From contig NC_134536.1 in the NCBI RefSeq assembly GCF_050624435.1, positions 129,154,758 to 129,218,757 of the forward strand: 64,000 nt of DNA, given 5' to 3'. Position 1 is the first letter of the stretch. Every line of letters begins with the position of its first letter. The translations under genes and the position numbers were made by a program. This stretch comes from Tenrec ecaudatus. Its lineage: Eukaryota > Chordata > Mammalia > Afrosoricida > Tenrecidae. Positions 43,368 to 54,897 of this stretch are shown in pieces. The notes under the pieces are model-generated. The model was not told the DNA's origin. It saw only the letters and a list, made by a program, of their open reading frames with translations, and did not search any database.

Positions 43368-44797
43368 GCACCCAGCCTCTGTCTCCCTCCCTGCACACGG
43401 GGCAGTCGTGGACACCAAACGTCCCGCTGAGTCTGGATCTCCGAGGAGGGCGCCGTCACCCAGAGACGCTTCTTGGTGGTGGGATTTAAGGGCCGGGGCT
43501 TCTGAAAACACTCGGACGTTTGCTGAACGATTGACTCAAGGTACGAACAATGAAGCACCCCCCTCCTCGTTTCCCCCTCCCGGCCCCCGGCTAGCCTCCA
43601 GGTGCCGCCACTTCCCTTTGGTCTCCAAAGCACAGGCCATTCAGCAGCATCTTCAGGCCACTGGCTGCACCAGAGAGCCCCTCCTCTTCTCCGCTGGCCT
43701 GGGATCTTGGAGCTGGGTCCTACTACGTCCAAAATGTCACTGGGAGTCTGAGAAACACACCACATGTCACTTAAAAAAGCAAAGCAACCATAGTTTTGTA
43801 ATGCCATTCAGTGTAGCAGTGGAAGGTGGGCGACAGCCACGGCTCTCCAAGGGGAGGCATGCTTCCACGCGCTGCGGGCTCAAGAGGAGGAATGCCTGGG
43901 AAGCAGAGGGGTTCTCTCCCCTGCCCTGGCCACAGTGAAGGCGGGCTCGGGGGCCACACTCTCATGCCCTCTGCACTGGGCGGCTAGTAGGCACCACAGC
44001 AAGTCCCAGCAACAGCCAAGCCCCCAAGGGCAGGCTCACATCTGCTGGCTTGTCTGGGAAGGCGTTGGACTCTGTGAACCTCAGACAAGCAGGCCCTCTT
44101 TGGAGAACAGATCTCGCCTCTTTGGGGGGCCCCCTCCCGCCATAGGCGGCCACAACAGTCCCTGAGGAAGCCAGGAGTCCACAGTGGAGAGTGAAGGCCC
44201 CACCTCCACTCCCTCCACAGCTCCCCATTCTGCAAAGTCGTGATTCAGAAGAGCGGTCCTTGAGAGCCCCCTTTCTAGGCCAGCAAAAGCGAGCATTTTC
44301 ACATCCCTTGGGCCTGAGACAGGATGGAGAGGGGACCGGGCGAAGGCAGGGCTCCGCGTGCTCTGGATGGGGTATGAAGGCTCGAGGTGCCCATTCCTGA
44401 CCCCTGGCTGGAGCACAGCTGGCAGTGTAAGGAAGTGCAGGGCAGCCCACGAGCAACTCCGTCCTGGGGCTGCCCCAGCAGGTGTTTGCACCCATCTCCT
44501 GTTGGGAGGGACTAGCCCTCCTGGTTGTGTCTGGACAGTCCAGGGGTGCTGGTGCTCTCAAACCCGGTCACAGGTGGTCAGAACCCATTGACTTTGGTCC
44601 CAGCTTCAGCTACATGTCTGAGACTCCTTCAGTCCAGGGCGCTGCGTGCAGTGGAGAGGGGGCTCCCCTGAGGACGGTCCCCGAGCCCTCTCAGCAGCAC
44701 CGACAGCCATCGTGTAGGTGCTGCTGGAGACCACGCGGGCCGGGCTGGGCACGGCTGTACAATAGGCACTGCAATAAACACGGTATTGTATCATGAG
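43368..44797 (+). other. PRPH2: PRPH2 3' UTR
   Basis: About 1.4 kb without SINE or L1 insertions, unlike the introns, ending just past a canonical AATAAA at 44773-44778. Several ORFs of up to ~200 codons cross it in other frames and have no family match. Confidence 0.75.
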
Positions 44798-46735
44798 CCC
44801 TGGGTCACACGTCTAGCCTGTTCGGCAGCACACGCACCTCGGGGCCCTCAAATCTGTAACGTTGAATACCACGGGAGAAACTGGCTACGAGAACCACTGC
44901 GCATGATAGGGGGCTGTTTGCCAGTGGGCGGTCCCCCAGCTCCCATGCTCTCTTTCATCGACAACAGCAGTGACTGTTAGGTGATGCCGATCATCTCCAC
45001 ATCTGCTAGTTTGGGCCAGAGCTGAATTTGTTTAAAGTGTGACATGCAACTTGGCAATTTTAAGCGAAAACTCCAAACTCTTCCCTCTGCCCTGGTCTCA
45101 CCAAAACATGCGAGAATTTCCTTCATCAGGGAAACAGGATCCGAAGCAACTGGAGATGCTGAGCACTGGTGGGAGGCCCAAGGGCAGACTAGCCCCGTGA
45201 CCCACCAAGCTGGCAGTCCAGGGCGGGCCAGGGAGAGCTTTTCCCAGGCAGTCAGGCAGCTGCTGGGGACTACTGCCTCCCCACCCCCTTACAAGGCCCA
45301 GCAGGGCTCTAGCAACACCGTGTCCCCTTGTGCCTCACCCGACTCATCTTTCCTTGGACTAATGTTCATTCAGTCTAAATTCTGCCAGCCTGGTTTGGGG
45401 TGGGGCAAGAGGCGGGCCTTCTGTTTTGAAAACGGTCACTCTAAGGTGGAGGAGGAGGAGGTACTAGTTGTTCTGAACTTCTGGAAAGAGAGAGGTCTAG
45501 GATGTGTGGTTCAGGGACAGCCTTGGAGCCCGGCCAGAGCCACCAGCAAGTAAACACTGAATGACCTCAATCCGGGTGATCGGATTAGAAGCTTGCGCTA
45601 CACATCCCACCCATTGTCGGCTGGGCACCTGTGGAGCCGGGTCAGCAGGTTTGCTGCTTAGCCCAGGTGCATGGGCCCAAGGTACCCAAGGGCCCTCGGT
45701 GAGCATGGCCAGTCAGCAGTGCCGAGACTGTGGCGCCCACTCCAGGGCCTTCGCGCTCTCACGGGACACAAGATTGGCCTGAAGGGAGAAAGATCAGAGG
45801 GCGCGGCGTACACACAGGGACTCACACATGGACAACTCGGTGCTCCGAGGAGGATGTGGGCTGGGGTTTAAGATGGGAGAGAGCTCACAGGATGAGGCCT
45901 CGGGCTCACATGAAGTCTACGTGTATTTTAGAGAGGCTTCTGGGTACTTGCCCTAAACCACCCAAACACCCTTTACCTGGTGAGCATACAAACTGCTCCC
46001 GGGCACTCTGCCCACGAGTCCCCGCAGCACAGGGATCCCATGCATCCCGAGGGGGTCCAGCGAGAACCAAACCCAAAGCAGAGGAGGTCCCGTGAGACCT
46101 CCTGGGGCAGCTGGGGAGCCATTCCATTTCTTAATTAGGCCAGTGGCTAAACAGCTGCCTAGAAAGGCCGGGTTTACTCTCCACCCCACTCCGAGAGAAG
46201 AGCTGAACACGGCGGGCAGCGCGTCCCAGGGGCTCCGGAGCTGCAGCCACAGGCAGGGAGGGAGGGAGGGAGGGAGGGCTACGCAGTGCAGACTGGCCTC
46301 TTCAGTGCAGTCCGCTCCTCCCAAGCAGGGCGTGACCGGCCCCCGAAGACACTGCCTCCTTACTGTGCATCTCCTACGGGCCATGCAGGGGCTAGGACCT
46401 GGCGGTCACCAGCTCAGGATGGAAAGAGGGATTGAAACCTCTCTAGGCAGCTCTCAGAGGTGTGGGAGAACCTTCGGGGCCTGGCTTTCTGTGCACCTGA
46501 GGACCCCAGGGGTCCAGAAAGGTCACAGGTAGCCACAGTCAATTGGCTGAAATGCTGACCGAGGTTTTCCTCTGGGAAGGTCACGGTGGCCTGACTACTG
46601 GCCAGTTCGGACACTAATGACATAAGCGCCTTACATCTCAGCTCGTGCAGGTGGTGTATTTGGGGCAAGGTGACACTGGGGCACTTCTGTGACCTGTATG
46701 CGTGTGAAGCAAAACAGATGCGGCCGACCGGGAGC
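44798..46735. other. PRPH2-UBR2 convergent spacer
   Basis: About 1.9 kb between the poly(A) sites of two genes running toward each other. It has no recognisable gene or transposon. A (GGGA)n run lies at 46257-46279. The 169-codon plus-strand ORF at 45044-45553 has no recognisable domain. Confidence 0.7.
46257..46279. repeat. (GGGA)n microsatellite
   Basis: Five to six GGGA units in the PRPH2-UBR2 spacer. Confidence 0.9.
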
Positions 46736-46736
46736 G

Positions 46737-48453
46737 ACGCCGACACCAAAAACATTTATTTGGATCCCGTTAAACTTTTTACATATGATACATTCCAAAT
46801 TTTACAAGTTTCCACAGATAGTAAAGTTATAGTCAATTTATTAAACAGATAGGATTTTCCCTGACGTGGACAGCCTGTTATATGAACATTTCTACAATAA
46901 ACATGATACATGCAGAGCAAATCAGAAAACTGGGATGATTCGATAGGGAGACAACTAGTTCAACACTACACACGGGAAAGCTACAAGTGTGTGTGCTGCT
47001 GTTTCCTGTCAATGCACCGTGTCCCGGAGCCCCGGGCTCCCTCAGAGAAGGGGCCGCGGGCCGGGGACAGGCTGTGTCCGCAGCCTCAGGGTCTACGAAG
47101 CTGGAGCTCTTCTGTGACCCCGTGGACAGGCCCACACACCACGACAGGGGAAACCTGCTCTCAAGATTTTAAACGTCAGCAGGGAGAACAGATGGGAAAA
47201 CGCCAAGGAAGCTGGACTTTAAAAGCTAAAGGAAATGAGACGTGACAGAGACCGAATAAATATGAAACTCCTTCCACCACCACCAGCGGCTGGGTCTTCA
47301 GGACGGAGGCTGGACAGAGAAAGGAAAAAGGTGCAGGGGCTGGTTTGGGTTCCCTCCCTGCAGGTCCCTGAGAAGGGACAGGGCCACCCTGCCCAGAGGG
47401 GACAGCACCTCGCAGCCTGGGTGCTGCTCGGCACCCCTCTGTACTTGTGCTTCGTGCGTGCGTGGCACACAGCCCAGGGGAGGGAGCGCAGTGGGGTGAC
47501 AGGCTTGCACACACTGGTCTTAAAACAAAAACCCGTCACGTCAAGAGCCAAAATGATCCCCTTGCCCCAGCCGCGACCCTCTGGGAGGCTGGGGCGGATT
47601 CCTCCAGGTGGTGGGCCTGCACTCTCTGCCAGGAGTCCGGCGAGCCGAGCCTGTGTCCCCGAGAGGGCTGTGTGGCCGCCGCCGCCATTTCTGCTCCGTC
47701 ACTAGGCAGCAAGGACGAAGGCTTCCTGGGAACAGGCCTGGGTGTGCAGGTGGCCCTTTCTGCAGGGAATGCTGGGGGCCAGGGGCCTTACACCACCAGG
47801 TGCTCGTCCGTCCCCCGCCTTGTTTGATTCTAGAAGCTCCCGCTCGCTCAGGTTCGTTGTAGAAATGATACCAGAGAACCATTCTGTCTGAAAAACTTGG
47901 ATATATTTGAGTTTTCATTAAAAGCCCTTAAAAGTGAGTTTTCCCTCTCAGCGTCGAAAGTCTCATTAAAATAATAATGACGAATTCCACCAGCCATAGC
48001 ACAGGACAGCACTTGGCACACCGTGAACCCGCCCCTCCTCGTGGGCTGCTCCCACACAAGGGCCTCACAGGCCGCTGCTTTGCTCTGAGGACTCCTGGCT
48101 GCTCTTCCGTGCAGGGCTGGGAAAGGCCCGCCCAGGCCCAGGGCCGAGCCACCAAGAGGCACAGCGACCCAGAGACGTGGTTTCCGGCTGAGGCACTCTC
48201 CCAGGCCAGTCTTCCTGCAAGGCAACAAGGCCGACTCGAGGCTAACAGAACAGCCCAGGCTACGGGGACTCTGCTGCCGCCGGCCACGGTGTTTCATCCA
48301 GTCTCTGGAGCCAGAGCTACAAAAATAAAACTGGAAGGAAAGTTTAAATAGAGAATTTATTTCCAAATTCAGAAGACCTTATTTCCTATTTCCTTTCTTG
48401 AAAAGCCAAGTGGGCCTCCGAAATCCAAGTCCGTGCTCTCGGTAGCGGTGCTC
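46737..48453 (-). other. UBR2: UBR2 3' UTR with several poly(A) signals
   Basis: From the TGA (48454-48456) the UTR runs leftward ~1.7 kb. Minus-strand AATAAA signals lie at 48357-48362 (only ~92 bases past the stop), 46837-46842 and 46755-46760. The last probably marks the main 3' end near 46737. The proximal one could give a very short UTR isoform. The UTR has no SINE or L1. Confidence 0.7.
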
Positions 48454-48595
48454 TCATAAGTGCTGCCAGTCGATGCCCACCAGGGTCTGATTGGCCTCCT
48501 GTGCGTGGCCGATCTCCTCCGTGACGCTGTGCTGCTGCCAGAGCTTCTGGATCTTCTGAAAGCGCTCTGCACACAGGTGCAAGGGGTTGCCCCGC
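48454..48595 (-). CDS. UBR2: UBR2 last coding exon
   Basis: 46 codons after a split Arg codon, then TGA. It encodes 'RGNPLHLCAERF' through the invariant end 'LVGIDWQHL'. The acceptor on the minus strand is TCTGCAG just right of 48595. Confidence 0.97.
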
Positions 48596-49607
48596 CTGCA
48601 GAGAAGACCCACGTCAGCAACACGCCCGCACGGGGGGCCTTCACACGTGCTCAGCGAGGTGGACAGGCCATGGGAGTCTCCCAGGGCTTTCTGAAGCCCC
48701 AAGTGCCTGCATGTCCCCCAGCCCTTCCCGAGGGGGGGACAGGTGCCCCAGCAGTGACGACGGAGACGTACCCACTGGCCAGACTGACACACTCCAGCTG
48801 TGCTTACAGGGTAGGACGGGGTAGGAGGGCTTGAGTGAGCGAGCTGCCCTGCTCTGCCCCTTGCTGGTCAGACAGCCATCAGGCACAGGCGTTGGTCACC
48901 CCGTGCCGGGCCACCTGACCTGGTGGTACACCTCAGCCCCCTAAGCAGGCTGCTGGCACCTCAGCGGAGCCCTCGCTTCTTGGCCTGTGCCCTAAGCTTG
49001 CAGCCCAGTGCAGGAGCGCCATCTCCTCCTTTCAGGGTGGCTGCCAGGCCCGCGCCTCCCTTCCCAGGGTGCAGGCACCTCTAGGGGCACCCTTATGCCT
49101 GCTTTGAGGACGCTGGGCCGGTCTTCAGAAACGTTCTGCTAGCATTTGCCAGTGGTGGGCAGAAGCCGACACAGGAGAAGTGACGGGGCCTCTGAGGAAG
49201 GCCTCCGCTGTGCTCTGCATCTTATCCCCAGCGAATGTCGACTGATGACACAGCTTCTCTCTCCTCAGAGAGATATGCCCTTTGGCAGCATACCCACGAT
49301 GCCCACAGCCACACGAGCCAGGGCGCTGTCAGAGCCCTGACGCTGGGGCAGCTTCTCAGTAGTGAGGAATAAGTCCCCGCACTCTGCTCATGTCCTGACT
49401 TACTGCACGGCCCTCATGCCATGCCGGGAAGAGGATGCTGGCAGGAAGTCCTGGTGTCTTCTTTGGGCAAGGGGCTGCAGACATCCACAGCCCACTCTGC
49501 CAGGACCACCCGAGTCCCCTCACTGCCAGTGGGACATGCAATGCATCCTGTCCACCACGGGCGGATGGGCTCTGGAGTCTGTCAACCCACCCAGGACGGG
49601 GCCTTAC

Positions 49608-49709
49608 CTGAGCCCCTGGTCCGTCTCTCCGTAGTCGTCAAGGTAAGGAGGAGCGTAGAAGCAGCCTTTGGTTTTGCCGGCTAAGAACAGCACCTGGCAC
49701 TCGCGCACC
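49608..49709 (-). CDS. UBR2: UBR2 coding exon (46 by human count)
   Basis: 102 bases coding 'VRECQVLFLAGKTKGCFY' and on to 'YLDDYGETDQGL', with both ends in split Arg codons. Donor GTAAGG, acceptor CCGCAG. This motif block is the most conserved part of the UBR1/2/3 C-terminus. Confidence 0.96.
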
Positions 49710-49739
49710 CTGCGGAGAGACGGCGGCACACAGCTCTTA

Positions 49740-49858
49740 GGCATGGCTCACGGGAGCGCTGGGCTGATCAGTGGCCTCGGACCCCACGGGGAAGCTCTAC
49801 TCTGTCTTCTGGGGCCATGGGGAGTCCGAGTGGATTAGATGGCAGCGGGTTTAAAACA
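49740..49858 (+). repeat. SINE fragment in UBR2 intron
   Basis: Head and middle are mostly deleted. The tail 'ctctactctgtcttctggggcc' plus 'gagtggattagatggcagcggg' remains. Confidence 0.65.
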
Positions 49859-49890
49859 AGGCTTGGACTCCTCTCCAAATGGACTAGACA

Positions 49891-50092
49891 CAGGGGTCCT
49901 CAAGCTTTTTAAACAGGGGGCCAGTTCACTGTCCCTCAGACCCGTTGGAGGGCCAGACTATAGTTTAAAAAAAACTATGAATAAATTCCTATGCACACTG
50001 CACAGATCTTATTTTGAAGTAAAAACCAAATGGGGCAAAAACACCTGGTGGGCCGGATAACTGTCCTTGGTGGGCCGCACATGGCTGCTGCC
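49891..50092. mobile_element. Another hAT (Charlie-like) DNA transposon fragment
   Basis: Begins CAGGGGTCCTCAAGCTTTTT, a hAT-type terminus. It continues 'acagggggccagttcactgtccctcagacc', later 'tgggccggataactgtccttggtgggccgc'. The right terminus is missing. The family is distinct from SPIN and resembles elements that spread widely among mammals with SPIN (OposCharlie-like). The family name is uncertain. Confidence 0.6.
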
Positions 50093-50731
50093 TATGAACA
50101 CGACACAAGCCGTGCTGGGGAGGGGGTCAGCGCTGGAGAGCACCGCATCTGTCCAATGACGGCACGGAGGTCAGCGGTGACGGGAGGGACGGGCCTGCAG
50201 GGTCAGTGACGGCGACGCCGGGCCAGCAGTGAGAGAGGCAACTTCACAACCAAAAAGGGTCCCAACGTTTCTGCCCACTACGAATGGAAGTGATTTGCAG
50301 GACCGTCGTGAATGAGGCAGACTTGTACATTCCCTAAGAATCTGGAAACAGGTTACTCTCTCATTTTTCTTTGGGCACTATTCCAAAAAACCTAGCCCCA
50401 GAGCCCCTGAGTCTCCTGACCTTCGTTAAGACAGGATAAACCCCTTTCTTATCCATTTTACTCAGGCCAGCCTGCGCAGGACTGTGTGTGTCTGCAGTCT
50501 CCGTGTCTAGTACACGGCAGGCGAGAGCACGTGTGCTGAATGCACCTGGGACATGCATGGCAGAGGCAGCACCCGGAGTCATGGGGCACAAGAGAAGGAC
50601 CTGCGCTTCCCATGCAGTGAGCTGCGGCGGGGGCGGGGTCGGGGTCTGGGAGGAGGAATGGAGTGCAGGCGCCCACGTCCCACAGAGCACACGTCCCAGC
50701 AGGGGCGCGGGATGACGTGGCCGGGCCTCAC

Positions 50732-50902
50732 CTCAGGAAGACGCCCACGCCGCAGCCACAGGAGTCTGTGTGTGCGGTGCAGGCACCCACGTCCTCGCCG
50801 TCCAGCTCCGTCTGGCAGCAGTAGCTCTGGGAGCACAGCAGGGCTCCGCACACCAGGCACAGCGTGGGGGCTCTGCTCTTGTCCCCACCGGACTTGGGGC
50901 AC
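50732..50902 (-). CDS. UBR2: UBR2 coding exon with cysteine-rich module (45)
   Basis: 171 bases. It starts by completing Ser and encodes 'CPKSGGDKSRAPTLCLVCG', then 'LLCSQSYCCQ', then 'GEDVGACTAHTDSCGCG'. The regularly spaced Cys/His residues (CxxC, CC, CxxH) form the C-terminal zinc-binding module of the UBR1/UBR2 family. Donor GTGAGG, acceptor CCGAG (weak but in phase). Confidence 0.96.
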
Positions 50903-50987
50903 CTCGGAGGGACGAAGGGAACACAGCACTCTTTATAATGGAGCGGGATTTGGCACTATGTCCAATGGGCCCGGGGACCTCAGCTCT

Positions 50988-50989
<2 letters not shown>

Positions 50990-51050
<61 letters not shown>
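50990..51050. repeat. (CA)n microsatellite in UBR2 intron
   Basis: About 60 bases of uninterrupted CA, starting ~90 bases upstream (transcript sense) of the cysteine-rich exon. It is long and pure, so probably polymorphic. Confidence 0.97.
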
Positions 51051-51053
<3 letters not shown>

Positions 51054-51371
51054 CAGCCACAAACGAAGTCAGGCATGCGGGGAAGCTCACTCCTGGTCAT
51101 GCTAGGACCAAGGACGTCTGCCAGAAGGAGGCGGCCACACAGGGAGGGGTTGTCCCCAGGCCCAGGCTAGGCGCCACCTCTCACCTATTGTACTTCCTCT
51201 GTGCCACCAGGAATCGCTACGTAATACTAGAAATAGCCCGGGGTGGGTGGGCACGCTTTTACGTGACCTTTTACGATGCAAGGCGCTCTGGGGAACGACT
51301 ACTGCAGGACCGCCCGGCCCACAGGCGGCGAGGCCACCACAGACGCGTCCTGGGAAGAGCTCATAACTCAC

Positions 51372-51449
51372 GAGAAGTTGGAGGCTTGGTTAATGAGGTT
51401 GCTGTAATCCTGTGGCAGGTCCAGAAGTCTGTTAGGTTCTCTTGGGTAG
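51372..51449 (-). CDS. UBR2: UBR2 coding exon (44)
   Basis: 78 bases coding 'YPREPNRLLDLPQDYSNLIN' and on to 'NF', ending in a split Ser codon. Donor GTGAGT, acceptor TTGCAG. Confidence 0.96.
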
Positions 51450-51867
51450 CTGCAAACGGGCACAAACAAAAGTCCATGAGAGTGAGGTCACAGACAGTGG
51501 AACGACAACAGGGCGACTAGAGGGCGATTCTCAGCTAAGGGATTGCACACCGCCCCGGCAGTTGAGAAGTCAAAGGACAACAGACCAAGAGCTGCACACC
51601 CTGAAAAGACCCTAGGACGCGTTCATGGACGAGCTCAGGATGAACGGTCACGTTATGATGGGGCTTCGGATCAAGCCCACGAGATCAGCCGGCAGGTAGA
51701 CAGGCAGAGCAGCCCCACGGGGTTCCCAAGGACGTGACCCTGCACGGCTGGAGCAGGCAGGCTCCTCTTGCCCCCGTGAACGTGGGAAGCTTTCAGTTAG
51801 TCGTCAGGAGCTCAACCAACCCACTATTAGGGTCCCTAAATCGACCCCACCAACGTGCAACTCCGAG

Positions 51868-52010
51868 AGCCCTGGAGGTGCGGTAGGTTAGGTACGGGGT
51901 CACTGACGGCAAGGGCAGTGGTTCAAACCCACCAGGCACTCCGTGGGAGAAAGAAGAGGCTGCTTGCTTCTCTCAAGAACGACAGCTCCTGACCCCCATG
52001 TACAGTCTCG
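51868..52010 (+). repeat. SINE fragment in UBR2 intron
   Basis: 'gagagccctggaggtgcggtagg' head, 'cggcaagggcagtggttcaaacccacc' B-box region, tail lost. Confidence 0.75.
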
Positions 52011-52110
52011 ACGAGCCCGACCGAGCTCGCCAGCACAGGGACGGAGCTTAGGGTTTAACGGGCAGGAAGGACATGCAGCCCTTGGCGAGAAGCACACGGC
52101 TGCTCTAAGG

Positions 52111-52280
52111 CAGGGATCTCCACCGTCCTCAGGCCGCGACCTTTCACAGTCTCCCACCCCCAACATGATTTTCGTTGCTACTTCATCACTGTCATTTTGA
52201 TACTGTGATGCATTGGGCGACCCTGTGAAAGGGTCGTTCGACCCTCAAAGGGGTCGAGACCCACAGGTTGAGAGCCGCTG
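52111..52280. mobile_element. SPIN-type hAT element (170 bp), reversed
   Basis: Termini CAGGGATCTCCACCGT and (reversed) CAGCGGCTCTCAACCT. Flanking octamers CTCTAAGG (52103-52110) and CTCTACGA (52281-52288) match at 6 of 8, fitting the nTCTAGAn target. Short internal deletion form inside a UBR2 intron. Confidence 0.9.
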
Positions 52281-52288
52281 CTCTACGA

Positions 52289-54152
52289 GACCAGGGCACC
52301 CAAGGTGATTCAGACCAAACTTAGAGCCAACTTCCACTGGTATTTGAAGGCCTGCTCTCCGTGCCAGGTACTTCATGTGCCAGTGTGAGCGGGAGGCGGG
52401 GCGGTCCCTGCTGCAGAGCTCAGTGGTGGGGGCACTGAGTGATGGGGGCTCTAGGCAAACCTGAATCGCTTGGGGGAATATTCATGCTGGGAGCCTTGGG
52501 TAACTGGCAGCATAAATCCAACCCCCAAATGAAGGCAGTGATCACACCCCCACTTTCCTGGCATCATTTCTGGTACCAGATGCCCACATAGGACTTTCTC
52601 TGAGAAAAACTCAGGAGTTAAGGAAAGTTTGGAGAGTTTACACAACACCCCCAAAATTTCTGACCTGCTAGCCACAGACTTGGGGGTCTCCTTACTACTC
52701 CTTTAAGGTGTCAGCTGCAAGCTGGTTTGCTCATTCACTGGGATGTCTCATATTGCTCACCAAAGTACCAGACTTGTGGATATGGACTGGGTACAGCCAA
52801 AGACGACAGGTCAGGTTCTCTCCAAGGAACAGATGCACACACGAGGTCTGGGGGCTTCAGCTCCCCAAAGGGGCATTACTTTGTCAACCGGGAAGCTTTC
52901 TGAGCCTGTGTTTAGGGCTTTATCAGCCAGCCACGGCTGAGCCCTCGCTGTACGCACGAGAGGCAGCATCGTGCCTCCTGAGGTGAGCGGACACGGGCCT
53001 TTTCTGGTCTGGCCAGCCCCGCATTTGCTACATAAATCCCCAGGTGCAGCCTGAGGTTTCAGGTCAAGGAACCTCAGGCTCTCCCAAGGTAGTCACCCAA
53101 ACCAAGGACAAAGGTCAATTTTAGAGAAAGGGGCTTTGGTGGGCAGGGCACTAGGGGCGCCTGGTGGCAGGGTGCCTCGCCCTCAGCTGCTCGCTCAGCG
53201 GCCAGTGGTCGGCCTCACCAGGCTCCCAAGGTCTGGTGGTGGGTCATGTCAGGATCACAACTGGCACACCCTGTCCTACGCTGTCCCACAGGACTGCCGA
53301 GTCAGAGCTGACCCCACAGCGCACAGCAGGAACCTCTCCACTGAGTTTTCTGACCAAGGTTGAGCCGGAAGAAATTGCCTGTATGTAATTTGCAATCGCC
53401 CGAATGATAAAGACGGGGATGTTTCATATGGTTCAGCCCAATCAAACTATCAGTGGCGGAGAGGTGGTACCTAACAACAGGTGACAGCCTAAGAGGGAGA
53501 TCTCATGACATATACGCACCACCTGTGAAGCCTGGCTGGGAAGCTCCCGCTGTCAAGCCCCTCAGAGCTACGGGAAGCGGTGATGAGAGAATGACAGCAC
53601 CACGGGGCGCAATCAGAACCACCGGCCACACAGGAAATTGATTCCATTTCTCCAGCAAAGAAACAGGAGCTCAGCGCTTACGGGAGACTCCAGAGACGGA
53701 CCAACCAGTTGCAAGACTCCTGTAAATCTTATTTGAATCTGGGTTGAAGCATGCTGTGAGTATGATAACTGGCCATGATTTGATCATTACTGAAGCTGAC
53801 ATACCTAACTTTATTTTGGATTGTCTGAAATTCTCTGTAATAATATATTAAAAACAAAATAAACAACAAACAAAAACAGACAGCCACGGAACACCTAGGA
53901 AGGAGCCTACATTTTATAAATAAATAAATCTTCCCAAATAGAGTAATTTTATTCGTTTCCCGTCAACAAGGCGCAGCTCCCCATGTTCACACCTGTGACA
54001 CTTCTGCACATTCTCAACACCAGGCGAAGGAGGGGGCAGAAATGAGGGCAAGGCCTTCCCGACTCCCTGGCAGCACAGGAGGCATGTGGTGAGGGACGCC
54101 GGCCGCACTTACATGCTGCCGCCTCCCACCCACGCCTCCAACTATCCCTTAC
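52289..54152. other. UBR2: UBR2 intron remainder, partly unclassified
   Basis: Between the SPIN copy and the next exon. The 52.3-53.1 kb part matches no repeat family seen elsewhere in the window, and an old LTR or DNA element is possible. A SINE follows at 53.15 kb, then AT-rich sequence around 53.8-53.9 kb. No coding exon on either strand. Confidence 0.5.
53148..53345 (+). repeat. tRNA-derived SINE in UBR2 intron
   Basis: 'ctaggggcgcctggtggcagggtgcctcgccc' head, diverged B box, tail 'gactgccgagtcagagctgacc'. Confidence 0.65.
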
Positions 54153-54209
54153 CTAATAGCGTCTCTTTCCCCCGCTAGGAATCGTTTAACTTCTTTGTGA
54201 TGGCACCAG
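54153..54209 (-). CDS. UBR2: UBR2 coding exon (43)
   Basis: 57 bases coding 'WCHHKEVKRFLAGERDAI' with split Ser codons at both ends. Donor GTAAGG, acceptor TTCAAG. Confidence 0.94.
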
Positions 54210-54788
54210 CTTGAATGCAAACAGGGAGGAAAAAACACAACAAAATGTTCTTAAAGAGCTTCACGAATCTCTACCTCCCCACCCACGCCCCGCCCCACAC
54301 AATCCAGTAAGGAGAAGAGTCTCTTTGACTCAGTGTGCCAGACGCTGCCCAACCACAGAGTGGCGGGAGAAACCCCCATTTCCATACACCGTTGACAGTT
54401 GGAAGAACATGGCCTGCGACTCAGTCTATTAAGTGGCAACTCTGCATACGATAACCCCATTAATGAGGACACTCTGGACAAGTCGTCCTCACGCACTAGC
54501 TGGACAGGACTCTCAACCTCACACTGGGAACACTGCCTAGCAGCCCCGGATAGCCCTGTCAGCCGCGACACGTATGGGACACAGTCTGCATGAAGGAGGG
54601 TTTTCTTGGCAAACATCTGAACAAAAGTATAGACCTCCACAGCTAGGAAGGCCTGGTCATTACTGATCGGATCACAAAGGCTGAACGAATTCTGTCGCGC
54701 TAACTCTCTGAGAACTTTGCCAAGTATGTAATAAACTGAAGTCTGGTTCCATATAAATATTCAAAATGAGGAAGTACATAATTGTTAC

Positions 54789-54897
54789 CTTTTAATCAGT
54801 GAATTCATTATCTCACTGTTTTCCTCAAAGAGGCGAATGAGGTTGCTTGGTAGGCAAAGATAGTTACACAAATGCTCGAAATGGCTTGTTCCCGTAA
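54789..54897 (-). CDS. UBR2: UBR2 coding exon (42)
   Basis: 109 bases coding 'TGTSHFEHLCNYLCLPSNLI' and 'ENSEIMNSLIK'. Acceptor CTGCAG, donor GTAACA, which is weaker than average. Confidence 0.95.

Noticed and set aside
43330-43938. 202-codon ORF across the PRPH2 stop codon, and a 211-codon ORF opposite
   Set aside because: Both lie in the 3' UTR or overlap exon 3 in a wrong frame. No similarity to known families.
45044-45553. 169-codon ORF between PRPH2 and UBR2
   Set aside because: No recognisable motif, no promoter, and located between two convergent poly(A) sites.
54251-54640. 130-codon minus-strand ORF near UBR2 exons
   Set aside because: Not in frame with the UBR2 splice structure and lacking similarity to the UBR family. 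The true exon is 54153-54209.
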